A stretch of 40,445 bases of DNA. Origin: Chloroflexota bacterium. Its GTDB lineage: Bacteria; Chloroflexota; UBA11872. Both the position numbers and the translations under genes were made by a program. The stretch's first letter is position 1. Each line of letters opens with the position of its first letter. The notes beneath the pieces were generated by a model that did no database searches, had not been told where the DNA came from, and was given only the letters and a program-made list of their open reading frames with translations. Location of the stretch: assembly GCA_026707185.1 (NCBI GenBank), contig JAPOXI010000057.1, forward strand, positions 1 through 40,445. Reading direction: 5' to 3'. Of this stretch, positions 1 to 7,900 are shown in pieces.

Positions 1-1959
1 ACCGAGTTATTCGCCCCTCCGGCGGACTTCGCCGCGGCCGCGCACGTCCCGTCGTTCGAGGCCTACCAGGAGTTGCATCGGCGCAGCCTTGAGGATCCCG
101 AGGGCTTCTGGCGCGAGATTACCGACGGCTTCACCTGGTTCAAGCCATGGACGCAACTGCAGGAGGGGAAGCCGCCCTTCGTCAAGTGGTTCGTGGACGG
201 CGAGACCAACATCTCGGTCAACTGCCTGGACCGGCACGTTGAGGCAGGGCGCGGGGATCGGGTTGCCTACTTCTGGGAAGGTGAGCCGGGCGACACGCGC
301 GTTGTCACCTATGCGGACCTGCTGACTGATGTACAACGCTTCGCCAACGCGCTGAAGGCGCAGGGGCTGAAATCCGGCGACCGCGTGGTCCTGTACATGC
401 CCATGGTTCCAGAGCTGCCAGTGGCCATGCTGGCGTGCGCACGCCTGGGCGTGGTGCACAGCGTGGTGTTTGGCGGTTTTAGCGCCGACGCCATTCGCGA
501 CCGGGTTAACGACGCTGGCGCGCGCATGATCATTACCGCCGACGGCGGTTGGCGGCGTGGGCGGGTAATTCCTCTGAAGGGCAACGTGGACGCCGCGCTG
601 GCCGACGATGCATGCCCGTCGGTTGAGGGCGTGATCGTGCTCAAACGGTGCGAGAACGACATCGGCTGGGTCGACGGACGCGACCTGTGGTGGGACGACG
701 TGATCGAGGGGCAGTCCGACGTGTGTCCGCCGGCGCAGCTGCCGGCGGAGCATCCGCTCTACATCCTCTATACCAGCGGGACGACCGGAAAGCCCAAGGG
801 CGTGGTCCACGCTCAGGGCGGCTACATGGTCTACACGGCCTTGACATCGAAGCTCATTTTCGATTTGCGGGATGACGACATCTACTGGTGCACGGCCGAC
901 ATCGGCTGGGTGACTGGGCACAGCTACATCGTCTACGGAATCCTGGCCAACGGCATCACTGGCGTGATGTACGAAGGCGCGCCCAATCATCCAGCCGAGG
1001 ATCGCTTCTGGGAGATTGTGGAGAAATACCGCGTCACGGTGTTCTACACGGCGCCAACGGCGATTCGGACGTTCGTGCGCTGGGGCGACCATCATCCGCA
1101 GGGGCACGATCTGTCGAGCCTCCGGCTGCTGGGGACCGTGGGCGAGCCAATCAACCCGGACGCGTGGCTCTGGTATCACCGGGTTATCGGCGGGGGGCGT
1201 TGCCCGATCGTGGACACGTGGTGGCAGACGGAAACTGGCGGAGTTCTGATCACGCCGCTACCTGGGGCTACAACCCTGAAACCCGGCTCGGCCACGCTTC
1301 CGTTTCCGGGCGTGGAGCCTGCGGTTGTTGGCGAGGACGGCGAGCCCGTGCCGGACGGTCAGCGGGGGCTGCTGATCATCAAGCGGGCGTGGCCCTCGAT
1401 GCTCCGTGGCATCTACAAGGAAGGCTGGGGCCAGCCCGGGCATCCCGGCGAGTACGGTGACAGCGAACGGCTGATCGAAACCTACTGGGAGAAGTTCCCC
1501 GGCCGCTACCTGACCGGTGACGGAGCGGTGCGCGATACGGATGGGTACTACTGGGTGATTGGCCGCGTGGACGACACGCTGAGCGTGGCGGGCCATCGGA
1601 TTGGAACGGCCGAGGTGGAAAGCGCGTTGGTCAGCCATCCTTCGGTCGCCGAGTCGGCCGTCGTGGGCGCGCCGGACCCCATTACGGGCGAGTTCATCTC
1701 GGCCTTTGTCACGCTTCGCGCCGAGATTGACGGCAGCGACGATCTACAAGCCGAGTTGATCGCGCACGTTGGCCAGGTGCTCGGTCGGTTTGCGTGCCCC
1801 AAGCAGTTGCGCTTCACCGACGCTCTACCGAAGACTCGCAGCGGCAAGATCATGCGGCGCTTGCTGCGGGACATTGCGGCGGGGCGCGAAGTTGTGGGCG
1901 ATACGACGACCCTGGAGGACCTTTCGGTCCTGGCCGCGCTGCGGGGAGACGAGGAGTAA
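1..1959 (+). CDS. acs: Acetyl-CoA synthetase (AMP-forming), 5' end outside window
   Basis: Activates acetate to acetyl-AMP and then acetyl-CoA in the cytoplasm. The frame is open from base 1 and the residues before the first ATG (position 73) already match the family N-terminus, so the gene begins just upstream of the window; about 652 residues are visible, close to the usual 650. Seen: the P-loop-like adenylation motif [11 protein letters not shown] (nt 769-801), the WWQTETGG motif (1219-1242) typical of acetate-specific enzymes, a YLTGDGA hinge region, and the C-terminal SGKIMRR motif, whose lysine (1846-1848) is the conserved catalytic and acetylation-regulated residue. All catalytic motifs are intact. 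It stands alone on this side, followed by a hairpin and then a cytochrome gene. Family assignment is secure; substrate choice of acetate over propionate is inferred from the tryptophan motif. Confidence 0.96.
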   Translation, partial: TELFAPPADFAAAAHVPSFEAYQELHRRSLEDPEGFWREITDGFTWFKPWTQLQEGKPPFVKWFVDGETNISVNCLDRHVEAGRGDRVAYFWEGEPGDTRVVTYADLLTDVQRFANALKAQGLKSGDRVVLYMPMVPELPVAMLACARLGVVHSVVFGGFSADAIRDRVNDAGARMIITADGGWRRGRVIPLKGNVDAALADDACPSVEGVIVLKRCENDIGWVDGRDLWWDDVIEGQSDVCPPAQLPAEHPLYILYTSGTTGKPKGVVHAQGGYMVYTALTSKLIFDLRDDDIYWCTADIGWVTGHSYIVYGILANGITGVMYEGAPNHPAEDRFWEIVEKYRVTVFYTAPTAIRTFVRWGDHHPQGHDLSSLRLLGTVGEPINPDAWLWYHRVIGGGRCPIVDTWWQTETGGVLITPLPGATTLKPGSATLPFPGVEPAVVGEDGEPVPDGQRGLLIIKRAWPSMLRGIYKEGWGQPGHPGEYGDSERLIETYWEKFPGRYLTGDGAVRDTDGYYWVIGRVDDTLSVAGHRIGTAEVESALVSHPSVAESAVVGAPDPITGEFISAFVTLRAEIDGSDDLQAELIAHVGQVLGRFACPKQLRFTDALPKTRSGKIMRRLLRDIAAGREVVGDTTTLEDLSVLAALRGDEE

Positions 1960-1960
1960 T

Positions 1961-1999
1961 TAGCCACGAACCGTCGATCGCGTCGGACCGCGATGGCTA
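1961..1999 (+). terminator. Nested dyad after acs, possible terminator
   Basis: The arms TAGCCA (1961-1966) and TGGCTA (1994-1999) enclose a second perfect dyad, ATCGCG (1977-1982) and CGCGAT (1989-1994), just after the acs stop. There is no U-run, so it is either a weak terminator or simply an mRNA-end hairpin. A TACAAT hexamer at 2021-2026, just downstream, could be the -10 of the cytochrome gene, but I see no convincing -35. Confidence 0.35.
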
Positions 2000-2068
2000 G
2001 CGGCGTTCGGACTTTGTGAATACAATCACAACCGACGGCGCGAGTGCGCCCGAGGAGACCGCGACCGC

Positions 2069-2617
2069 ATGACCGGCCTAAACCCGAGCCGCCGCCTGCT
2101 TGGCGTGGTGGCTGTGTCCCTGCTTGTGGCCGGACTCCTGGCCTCCTGTGGTGAGAGCCGAACGGTGGCCATGGTGGAGCCGATGGTGGTACCGGTCGTG
2201 GCGCAGATCACCATGCCGCCGGATCTAACACCTGCGGCGGCGGTGGAGTCCCCGACGCCGCGCGTGGCCGAAGCAATTGTGGCCGTAACGCCGGTTACGG
2301 CTATTCCAACCGCCGTGGCGGTCACTGAAACTTCTGAACCGACGGAATCAGCTTCGACTCCGGCAGCCGTCGTCGCGCTAACCGGAGCCGCCGAAGCCGG
2401 ACGCCAGCAGTTCACGGCGCTGGGCTGTATCGCGTGTCATGGGGCCGATTTGAGTGGCGGAATCGGCCCGAAACTGGCCGGGCGAACTACCGACGACTTG
2501 CCCGAGGAGCGCATTCGATCGCAGGCCATGCAAGGCGGCGCCGGAATGCCGGCGTTCCCGAACCTGTCTGAGCAGGAACTCCAAAACTTCATCTCGTTCA
2601 TCCGCAGCCAGGCGTAG
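2069..2617 (+). CDS. Mono-heme c-type cytochrome lipoprotein
   Basis: A 182-residue membrane-anchored electron carrier. The N-terminus is a lipoprotein signal (two arginines, hydrophobic stretch, lipobox LLASC with Cys27). A proline/threonine/valine-rich spacer of roughly 80 residues follows, then one small cytochrome c domain: the heme motif CIACH at 120-124 and the distal methionine in GAGMPAF near residue 161. The domain ends in the usual final helix (LQNFISFIRS). Known for this class: class I cytochromes c tethered to the outer face of the membrane shuttle electrons between respiratory complexes. No respiratory partner gene is adjacent, so the partner is unknown. The start at 2069 is the only one that gives a complete signal peptide. 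Confidence 0.9.
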   Translation: MTGLNPSRRLLGVVAVSLLVAGLLASCGESRTVAMVEPMVVPVVAQITMPPDLTPAAAVESPTPRVAEAIVAVTPVTAIPTAVAVTETSEPTESASTPAAVVALTGAAEAGRQQFTALGCIACHGADLSGGIGPKLAGRTTDDLPEERIRSQAMQGGAGMPAFPNLSEQELQNFISFIRSQA

Positions 2618-2700
2618 CCGGCGGCCGTTCGTCCGTCCTGGTCCTTTCAGCCATTGCCGGCGTCATTGCCGTCGGCCGAGTAACCTCCGAGGCGAAGCAC

Positions 2701-2773
2701 GCCCAGGTGGCTCAATCGGCAGAGCAGCGGTTTTGTAAACCGCAGGTTGTGGGTTCGAGTCCCACCCTGGGCT
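2701..2773 (+). tRNA. tRNA-Thr (anticodon TGT)
   Basis: A complete cloverleaf: acceptor GCCCAGG/CCTGGGC, D arm GCTC/GAGC, anticodon stem GCGGT/ACCGC with loop TTTGTAA (anticodon TGT, reads ACA), T arm GTGGG-TTCGAGT-CCCAC, discriminator T. CCA is not encoded. Its 3' part, from the anticodon loop on, is the left attachment site of the integrated element. The tRNA remains intact because the element carries an identical 3' half. Confidence 0.96.
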
Positions 2774-2775
2774 CC
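2732..2775 (+). repeat. attL core (44-bp direct repeat)
   Basis: Identical to 17281-17324. Identity extends a further 6 bases upstream (2725-2730 versus 17274-17279) across a single mismatch. It starts in the anticodon loop and runs 2 bp past the tRNA discriminator, the usual arrangement for tyrosine integrases that target tRNA genes. Confidence 0.93.
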
Positions 2776-2840
2776 GGGTTTCCGAACCTGTTCGGCGGCC
2801 GCCAAGACCGCGCGGGCTGTACCTGACGGGTATTGGCCGG

Positions 2841-2861
2841 TACAAGTTTCGGACAAGTTTT
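2841..2861 (+). other. Left pair of putative integrase arm sites
   Basis: Two copies of an ACAAG motif, TACAAGTTT (2841) and GACAAGTTTT (2852), sit 11 bp apart, 66-86 bp inside attL. A near-identical pair in the same orientation lies inside attR (17155 and 17167). Paired short repeats flanking both cores are what arm-type integrase binding sites look like. Binding is inferred. Confidence 0.45.
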
Positions 2862-2888
2862 CGCGGCAGATTCCTGATCACCCGCCGG

Positions 2889-3317
2889 TCAATGCGTATC
2901 AACTCCACCCCCCCCCGTACTCAAGAGGTCCACATAATCCACGTTCATGCCCTCCAGCAGCGCCGCGCCGGCGATGCGGCAGGCGTCGGCCACGTCGCCG
3001 TCGACGAACAGCTCCTCGGGCGCGAAGCCGCTCGGGCCGGCTTGCAAGACCCAGCCGTCAAACGACGAGTGGCTGACCACAAACTGCCCAGGCTGCATCG
3101 GCACCGCGTCAAGCGGCGCCACCCACCAGACCTCGGGCCGCACGTGCCGCAGGCGCAGGCGGTACTCGCCGGCGTGCGTCGGCGGCCTCCCGGCCCGATG
3201 CCAGGCGCTGCGGATCTCCAACGGCTCGACCAGCGCCTGCAGCGTTTCGATTGCCCCGTCGGCATGCGGCTCGGCCGCCCGCGCCACCAGCGCCGCCAGC
3301 GTTTCATCGCGGGTCAT
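2889..3317 (-). CDS. Hypothetical protein after integrase
   Basis: 142 residues, not recognised. Its ATG overlaps the integrase stop as ATGA (3314-3317), so it is translationally coupled and is the last gene of the long leftward operon. The protein looks soluble and mixed alpha/beta, with a tryptophan-containing stretch (VWWVAPLDAV), a hydrophobic helix near residues 110-125 and a glycine-rich tail (STGGGGVDTH). No signal peptide or membrane segment is seen. The opposite-strand frame over the same DNA is longer but has no start or coupling logic. Function unknown; its position between integrase and attL could mean a role in integration, or it may be an unrelated accessory gene. Confidence 0.7.
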   Translation of the reverse strand: MTRDETLAALVARAAEPHADGAIETLQALVEPLEIRSAWHRAGRPPTHAGEYRLRLRHVRPEVWWVAPLDAVPMQPGQFVVSHSSFDGWVLQAGPSGFAPEELFVDGDVADACRIAGAALLEGMNVDYVDLLSTGGGGVDTH

Positions 3318-4435
3318 CGTGCGAGCACCTCACTCAGGCGGCGCGCCGCCTCATGCTTGGCGTCGGCCGTGATGTGGCCGTAGGTGTCCTTCGTGATCTG
3401 AATGCTGGAGTGCCCCAGCAGCTCGCTCACCACGGCCAGCGGGATCCCGGCACTCAGCATCAGGCTGGCGCAACAGTGCCGCAGGTCGTGCCAGCGCATC
3501 CGCGGACAGCCGGCGTCGTCGAGCGCGGCCTGGAACCGCCGGAGCACGTTGCGCGGATCCTGCGGCGTCCCGACCGACGACGGAAACACCAGGTCGAGGT
3601 TTTCCCACGCCGCCCCGACGTTGAGCCGGTGCTGGGCCTGCATGGCCCGGTGCGTGCGCAGCGCCGTGACGAGGGGCGGCGCCAGGGGCACCAGCCGATC
3701 GCTCGCGTGCGACTTGGTCGGGGTCTCGACAATCCCGCGATGCGGCACCCGCGTCATGGCCCGCTCGATCCGCGCCGTGCCGGCCTCGAGGTCAAGGTCC
3801 GCCCACCGCAGGGCCACCAGCTCGCCTTGCCGGATGCCCGTGTAGGCCGTGAATCGCGTCTCGTGCTCGACCAGCGTGCCGGCCACCGCGGCGAAGACCT
3901 GGTGGATGGACTCGACGGTCGGCGCGTCGATCCGCCGGCGAGGCACCGGGGGCGGCTGAACCGCCGCGGCCACGTTGCGCCCGACAATCTGCAACCGCAC
4001 GGCGTCGGCCAGGGCTTTGTGAAGAACCCGATGCACGTGGCCGATGGTTCGCGGGTGCAGGCCGCCGCGCTTGCCGTCGCGCCGGCCCTCGGCGGCCAGG
4101 TGGCGGTAGCAGCCCTGCACGTCGACCGGATGCAGCCGGCCGACGGCGCGGCCGCCCAGCGTTGGCAGGATGTGCAACTCGACGAGCGACCGATAGCGGG
4201 TCAACGTCCGCTCGGAGACGTAGGCCGCGTGATCGTCCAGCCAGCGGCGCAAGTACTCGGCGACGGTCAAGGTTTCCGCGTCGGCCAGCAGGCCACCTTC
4301 CAGCTCGCGCCGGCGGGCCTCGGCGGCCGCCAGGGCCAGGCGCTTCGTGCGGCCCGTGCGGCCGACGGTCTTTCCGAGGATCGGGCTGTACACCCGGCAG
4401 AGCCACCGCCGGCCCCGCTTGGTGTAGCTAGCCAT
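3314..4435 (-). CDS. int: Tyrosine recombinase (phage-type integrase)
   Basis: 373 residues. It catalyses site-specific integration of the element into tRNA-Thr(TGT). The N-terminus (about 1-50) resembles the arm-binding region, a SAM-like core-binding domain spans roughly 55-160, and the catalytic domain follows. The full active-site set is visible: R202 (GIRQGE), K241 (PTKSHAS), H316 and R319 (HDLRHCCA), H342 (LGHSS) and nucleophile Y352 (DTYGH). It sits 540 bp from attL and is transcribed toward it. Its start overlaps the excisionase gene by 8 bp. It appears intact and active; nothing is truncated. Confidence 0.96.
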   Translation of the reverse strand: MASYTKRGRRWLCRVYSPILGKTVGRTGRTKRLALAAAEARRRELEGGLLADAETLTVAEYLRRWLDDHAAYVSERTLTRYRSLVELHILPTLGGRAVGRLHPVDVQGCYRHLAAEGRRDGKRGGLHPRTIGHVHRVLHKALADAVRLQIVGRNVAAAVQPPPVPRRRIDAPTVESIHQVFAAVAGTLVEHETRFTAYTGIRQGELVALRWADLDLEAGTARIERAMTRVPHRGIVETPTKSHASDRLVPLAPPLVTALRTHRAMQAQHRLNVGAAWENLDLVFPSSVGTPQDPRNVLRRFQAALDDAGCPRMRWHDLRHCCASLMLSAGIPLAVVSELLGHSSIQITKDTYGHITADAKHEAARRLSEVLAR

Positions 4436-4643
4436 CGTCCGCCTCCATGCCGGCGCGGTCCCGGATGAACTGCTCCAGCGCCTCGCGCGGGATCCGGTGA
4501 TTCTTGGCCCCGAGCTTGAAGCTGGCCAGCTCCCCGCTGTGAATCAGCTCGTACACAACGCCGCGGTGACATTGGAGTTCCGCGGCGACTTGGGCCGGGG
4601 TGAGCGTCAGGCGGTCAGCCCGTGCGGCGGTCGCGCTAGCCAT
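4428..4643 (-). CDS. xis: Excisionase-like helix-turn-helix protein
   Basis: 71 residues, matching the short HTH_17/MerR-like DNA-binding fold of excisionases: LTPAQVAAELQCHRGVVYEL forms the helix-turn-helix, followed by a GELASFKLG wing and the RIPREALEQFIRD end. A clear GGAGG lies 6 bp before the ATG on the minus strand (plus-strand 4650-4654). It overlaps the integrase start by 8 bp, so the pair is co-translated. Known for the fold: such proteins bend attachment-site DNA and bias integrase toward excision. In this element it coexists with a gp3-like directionality-factor homolog upstream in the same operon. Confidence 0.85.
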   Translation of the reverse strand: MASATAARADRLTLTPAQVAAELQCHRGVVYELIHSGELASFKLGAKNHRIPREALEQFIRDRAGMEADDG

Positions 4644-4797
4644 CGTGTGCCTCCAAGCCCGGGTGCGGAGTGAGGAACCTAGCGGAACGCGCCCAGGACG
4701 TGCCCAGATTGGCGCAGGACGGCGTTTGGCGGCTGAAATGGGTTCTGGTAGGGGTCCGGGCGGAAATCGGCGTATTTCGGCTTGAACGGCGCGTCAT
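4636..4797 (-). CDS. Small basic hypothetical protein (53 aa)
   Basis: Starts with an ATGA overlap on the preceding gene (4794-4797) and ends 8 bp into the excisionase gene, so it fits the overlap pattern of the operon and fills what would otherwise be its only long gap on this side. The product is short and rich in arginine, serine and threonine, with no recognisable domain. The main support is positional; it could be non-coding spacer. Confidence 0.45.
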   Translation of the reverse strand: MTRRSSRNTPISARTPTRTHFSRQTPSCANLGTSWARSARFLTPHPGLEAHDG

Positions 4798-5087
4798 GGG
4801 CCGTGTTCCGCCACGAAGTCGGCCAGCGTCAGGTCCGCGCCGTCCCAGACCATCACGCAGTGGGCGCAGCACGCCACCGCCGTCGGTCGGCACACCCACC
4901 CGAACAGGCAGCCTTCCGACACCCACGCGCGCTCGATCCAGCGCAGGTCGCCGGCGTCGTGGTACACGCCGCAGGCGACGTCGGGATGGCACCGGTAGAA
5001 CGGGCCGCGGATGGCCGAGCGTTTCTCCTGGAGGGCGGCTCGCTCGCCCGTCTGCCGGCGATGTTCCATCAGGGCGGCGTCGCTCAC
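4794..5087 (-). CDS. Cysteine-rich hypothetical protein (97 aa)
   Basis: Start chosen as GTG at 5087, which forms a GTGA overlap with the upstream gene; a longer open frame exists but would read through that gene. The C-terminal two-thirds hold six cysteines and histidines in a spaced array (YRCHPDVACGVYH, then EGCLFGWVC, then ACCAHCVMVW), suggesting a small zinc-binding fold. The tail LTLADFVAEHGP looks helical. Unrecognised family; typical of small accessory proteins in phage early operons. Confidence 0.65.
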   Translation of the reverse strand: MSDAALMEHRRQTGERAALQEKRSAIRGPFYRCHPDVACGVYHDAGDLRWIERAWVSEGCLFGWVCRPTAVACCAHCVMVWDGADLTLADFVAEHGP

Positions 5088-5272
5088 TGCTCGAGATCGA
5101 GGCTCCCCCGGAAGGGAGGCGGCGGAGGCGGCGGATTCGGCGCCGGAGGCGGGATCAGACCGAAGGTACGACGGGCTCCGCACCGCACACATTCCCGCCA
5201 GCTGTAGTACGGAGGGGCAGACCGATTCTTGTACGAGTGTCTGCCCACCCAGCAAGCTATACGCCTGATCAT
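5084..5272 (-). CDS. Small zinc-ribbon-like protein (62 aa)
   Basis: ATG at 5272 is preceded by a strong GGAGGAGG and overlaps the upstream stop as ATGA. The N-terminus has the pattern CWVGRHSY, then WRECVRCG, resembling small prophage proteins of the DUF1660 type. The C-terminal third is unusual: an uninterrupted run of eight prolines within a PPPAPNPPPP-type tract, then SLDLEQ. A zinc-binding role is inferred from the cysteine/histidine spacing only. Confidence 0.65.
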   Translation of the reverse strand: MIRRIACWVGRHSYKNRSAPPYYSWRECVRCGARRTFGLIPPPAPNPPPPPPPFRGSLDLEQ

Positions 5273-5565
5273 CTGCGTGCCTCCTCCTCGGCCTCGGTCA
5301 ACTGTCCCGTGTACGGCGTGCCGAACGTGCGCTCCCACCAGCGGCGCCGCTGGCGGCTCGGCCGCTCGGTGCGCGTGGCCTGGACGTCGGTGCGCCGCCG
5401 CGCCGTCTGCGGCTTCTTTCGTCTGGCCAGGGCCTTGGCGCGTTCCTCGGGATCGTCGCGCCGCGACCCGGGCGCGGGCGTGAAGGCCGACGCGGCCAGG
5501 TCAGTCCACATGGCGATCGGCGACTGGGCGGCCGCGCGTCGCCGGCGTCGAAAACGGGATCTCAT
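5269..5565 (-). CDS. Arginine-rich hypothetical protein (98 aa)
   Basis: ATG at 5565 overlaps the DUF5131 stop (ATGA), with GGAGGAG a few bases upstream. The protein is extremely basic: an RRRRR cluster near residue 6, further RRKK, ARRR and RQRRR clusters, and a short acidic C-terminus (LTEAEEEARR). No fold is recognised; it is probably largely disordered and nucleic-acid binding, by inference from charge. Confidence 0.6.
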   Translation of the reverse strand: MRSRFRRRRRAAAQSPIAMWTDLAASAFTPAPGSRRDDPEERAKALARRKKPQTARRRTDVQATRTERPSRQRRRWWERTFGTPYTGQLTEAEEEARR

Positions 5566-6464
5566 GCGGGGTACTCCTCCCACGTGCGGCCGTCCAACTC
5601 GCGGCCGAGGGCTTTGGGCCGGAGGCCCGACCATTGCTTGAAGAAAAACGGCACCCCGGCAAAGACGCACTGGTCACGCAGATTGCGGACCCACGCCGGA
5701 TCTATCGGCCGGAACCCTGGGCCGGACTCGCCGCCCACCACCACCCAATCGAGCACCGCTTTCCACTCGACCTCCATGCCGCAGTTCACGTGCGTTTCGT
5801 CGCCAGTTACCTGCTCGGCGCTGACGAAGGCATCGCACATGTCACACCACCAGTCGCCGAGGCCAAGCCACTCCGACAGATCCACGGGCCCGAGCAGCGG
5901 TTCCATGGACAGCCAGCGCACCCGCGCCGGCGTCTTGAGCAGCCACGGGATGCGGGCGTCGGCCCACGTCTGATTCTCGACGCTGACGCCCAGCCAGAGG
6001 TTCGGCAACGGCTCCGCGCGATGGTCCGCGATCGGGCCGCTGCACGGGCTGTGCGGCCAGCCGCCGGCGAGCAGCCGGTGCATGTTGCGGTGGCGCTTCG
6101 TCAGCACCTGGAACGTGTGCCGCGGGCAGTCGTGCATCGTGTCGAACACGGCTTCCAGAAACGGGATCTCCATTTCCTCGTGGAACAGGTCCGACATGCT
6201 GTTGACGAAGATCCGCCGCGGCCGTGTCCAGCGGCGCGGGATGGCCAGCCGTTCGGGGTAGGTCTGGAACCCGAAGCCCTTGCCGGAGCGAGGCTCTGCG
6301 CCGTCCCGCTGGTAGGCGTCCACGCCCTGGCTCGCCATCATCTTCTGCAAGCGCGGCGCGTCCCGCTTGGCGTAGCAGTTGTCGCAGCCTTCGCTGATCG
6401 TGTCGCAGCCCGTGGTCGGGTTCCACGAGGCGTCCGTCCACTCGATTCGTGACTTGTCGCCCAT
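5562..6464 (-). CDS. DUF5131 (phage Gp37/Gp68) family protein
   Basis: 300 residues from ATG 6464; upstream in-frame codons belong to other genes. The N-terminal signature is intact: SRIEWTDASWNPTTGC with three cysteines C20, C27 and C30 (C-x6-C-x2-C), then YAKR, a downstream NSMSDLFHE block, VLTKR, LGVSVENQ, RVRWLSMEPLLGP, VVVGGESGPG and a final VPFFFKQW. This is the family often annotated Gp37/Gp68. The three-cysteine cluster resembles radical-SAM iron-sulfur ligands, so an enzymatic role on a nucleic acid is plausible but unproven. An extra CDMC pair and a further cysteine near residue 240 may bind another metal. It sits beside zinc-ribbon, DUF1643 and ASCH genes. Confidence 0.88.
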   Translation of the reverse strand: MGDKSRIEWTDASWNPTTGCDTISEGCDNCYAKRDAPRLQKMMASQGVDAYQRDGAEPRSGKGFGFQTYPERLAIPRRWTRPRRIFVNSMSDLFHEEMEIPFLEAVFDTMHDCPRHTFQVLTKRHRNMHRLLAGGWPHSPCSGPIADHRAEPLPNLWLGVSVENQTWADARIPWLLKTPARVRWLSMEPLLGPVDLSEWLGLGDWWCDMCDAFVSAEQVTGDETHVNCGMEVEWKAVLDWVVVGGESGPGFRPIDPAWVRNLRDQCVFAGVPFFFKQWSGLRPKALGRELDGRTWEEYPA

Positions 6465-6466
6465 CG

Positions 6467-6661
6467 CTAAAACCCATCTAGCCGGGGCGCGCCCGACAAC
6501 TGCATGCGAACGCTCTCGGGGATCGCCTCGGTGTGCTGACAGTGTTCGGGCCAGCCGGAGCAGCCCAGGAACCGCGTCCCGCTCGCCCGCTGCCGTCGAA
6601 CCACCAGCGGACGGTTGCACTCGGGGCAGGTCTTCTCGATCTTGGGCATCTGGCGTTTCAT
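6467..6661 (-). CDS. Topoisomerase-type zinc-ribbon protein (64 aa)
   Basis: Starts in an ATGA overlap with DUF1643 and stops 2 bp before DUF5131. The core CPECNRPLVVRRQ...FLGCSGWPEHC has the four-cysteine pattern of the C-terminal zinc ribbons of type I topoisomerases (CPxC, then FxGCSxxPxC), which bind single-stranded DNA. As a free-standing ribbon it is probably an accessory DNA-binding protein. The longer frame upstream lies inside DUF1643 and is rejected. Confidence 0.75.
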   Translation of the reverse strand: MKRQMPKIEKTCPECNRPLVVRRQRASGTRFLGCSGWPEHCQHTEAIPESVRMQLSGAPRLDGF

Positions 6662-7182
6662 CCGTCGACCGTCGGGGGGCAGGGCTGCAACTCGGTGGCC
6701 GCCGGCACGTAGAGCGGGTGCTTCGGCTGGCCGTCCTTGGTCATGCCCAGCACGTGCAGCCGGTAGCCGGCTTCGGTCAGCCGCCGCCGGTAGACGTCGC
6801 CGGCGTTCAGGATCTCGCCGTGCGTGCCCCACGCCACCACGATGCGGTCTGCCTCGTTGGCCGCAAACTCGATGTGCTTCCAGTTACGGCGCTGCTCCAG
6901 CCAGACGGGATCGCCGCTGTTGAGCGCCAGGGCGTCACAGTGCTCCCGGCGCAACTCGCGGGGATCCGTGGCCCGGTACGGAAACAGGTTGCAGACGACC
7001 AGCCGGCCGAATCCCCAGCGGCGCGTGAAGTCGATGCAGCGCCGGATCGTCGGATCGTCCGCCGTCTCGTCGGCCGTCGAGGGGTTCAGCATGATGAACT
7101 GCACGAGGCCCTCGGACAGCAGACACACCTGGCGTTCCAAGCGGTAGCGGTAGCGGCGGTCGTCGGAAAAAACGGTGCTCAC
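6658..7182 (-). CDS. DUF1643 family protein
   Basis: 174 residues; GTG start in a GTGA overlap with the ASCH gene. Family hallmarks are all visible: an N-terminal beta region (YRYRLER), the signature MLNPSTADETADDPTIRRC, then GFGRLVVCNLFPYRATDP, DRIVVAWGTHG and a C-terminal LHVLGMTKDGQPKHPLY. The biochemical function of DUF1643 is not established; it recurs in phages and mobile elements. The NPSTAD and WG blocks are probably the active or binding site. Cytoplasmic, no signal peptide. Confidence 0.9.
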   Translation of the reverse strand: MSTVFSDDRRYRYRLERQVCLLSEGLVQFIMLNPSTADETADDPTIRRCIDFTRRWGFGRLVVCNLFPYRATDPRELRREHCDALALNSGDPVWLEQRRNWKHIEFAANEADRIVVAWGTHGEILNAGDVYRRRLTEAGYRLHVLGMTKDGQPKHPLYVPAATELQPCPPTVDG

Positions 7183-7691
7183 GGCAGAATCAGCGCCTCA
7201 TCCGGCAGCGTCCAGAGGCCCTGGCGACCGCGCACGGGCACGGGCTGCGCCAGCGCCTGGACGTCCTCGAGCACCCACAGAATCCGGTCCAGGCTGTAGT
7301 CGCCGTACGGGTCCGCCTGCATCGTGCCCGTGTCCTCCCACACCACTCCCTGCTCGGGGTCGTGCTTGAACGGGGGCGAGACGTAGCGCACCACGCCGTC
7401 GCGGCCGAGGTGCGTCACCTGGCGAACGTCCGCCAGCTTGGCGGTGGCCACCACGCAGCCGTAGGGCAGTTTTTCCTGCCAGACATGCTCCATCCAGTCG
7501 GGCCAGTCGACTTCAAGCTGCCGCGCCATCTCCAGCGGAATCTCGCGCGTGTCCACCCGGCGCTTGGCCGCGTGAATCGCAATCCGCTGCCCGACCAGCT
7601 CACTGGGCGGCGCCCAGCTGCGCGTTTCGGTGGTCTTGAAACCCCGCGCGATCGCGCTGGCATACAACTCCCACAGCGTCATCGCCCTCAT
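7179..7691 (-). CDS. ASCH-domain (PUA-like) protein
   Basis: 170 residues, ATGA-coupled on both sides. The N-terminal TLWELYASAIARGFKTTETR and IAIHAAKR, and the C-terminal DRILWVLEDVQ and PVPVRGRQGLW, are the classic ASCH blocks of phage origin. The lysine and threonine-glutamate of GFKTTETR line the predicted ligand pocket. Known for the fold: ASCH domains bind RNA or modified nucleotides, and one bacterial member (YqfB) removes the acetyl group from N4-acetylcytidine. Whether this one is catalytic is unknown. About 60 extra residues are inserted in the middle relative to minimal ASCH domains. Confidence 0.85.
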   Translation of the reverse strand: MRAMTLWELYASAIARGFKTTETRSWAPPSELVGQRIAIHAAKRRVDTREIPLEMARQLEVDWPDWMEHVWQEKLPYGCVVATAKLADVRQVTHLGRDGVVRYVSPPFKHDPEQGVVWEDTGTMQADPYGDYSLDRILWVLEDVQALAQPVPVRGRQGLWTLPDEALILP

Positions 7692-7900
7692 GCTTTCCCC
7701 TCCTTCACACAGTCCTCATGCGGGTTGCGTTCGTGGTCGAAGAAGCCGCAGCCCTTCGGGCACTCCCCGCACGTAGGGCACAGCGGCTCGTCACAGACGG
7801 CCGACGAACAGCGCCGGTATTTCACCCTCAGGAAGTTGCTGAGCGTCGGGGCCCGGTCCCAGTCGTGTGGAATGTGACCGTTTTTCGGGTCTCTCCTCAT
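7688..7900 (-). CDS. Cysteine-rich hypothetical protein (70 aa)
   Basis: ATGA overlaps with both neighbours (7688-7691 and 7897-7900). Contains a dense cysteine cluster, CDEPLCPTCGECPKGCGFFDH and a later HEDC, suggesting one or two zinc sites. The N-terminus has HDWDRAPTLSNFLRVKYRRC. No named family recognised. Part of the small zinc-binding set in this operon. Confidence 0.7.
   Translation of the reverse strand: MRRDPKNGHIPHDWDRAPTLSNFLRVKYRRCSSAVCDEPLCPTCGECPKGCGFFDHERNPHEDCVKEGKA

Noticed and set aside
7..1179. 390-residue minus-strand frame at the window start
   Set aside because: Antisense to acetyl-CoA synthetase, whose motifs are continuous on the plus strand.
3251..4468. 405-residue plus-strand open frame across the integrase
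   Set aside because: Antisense shadow in GC-rich DNA; the minus strand encodes a complete integrase with all catalytic residues.
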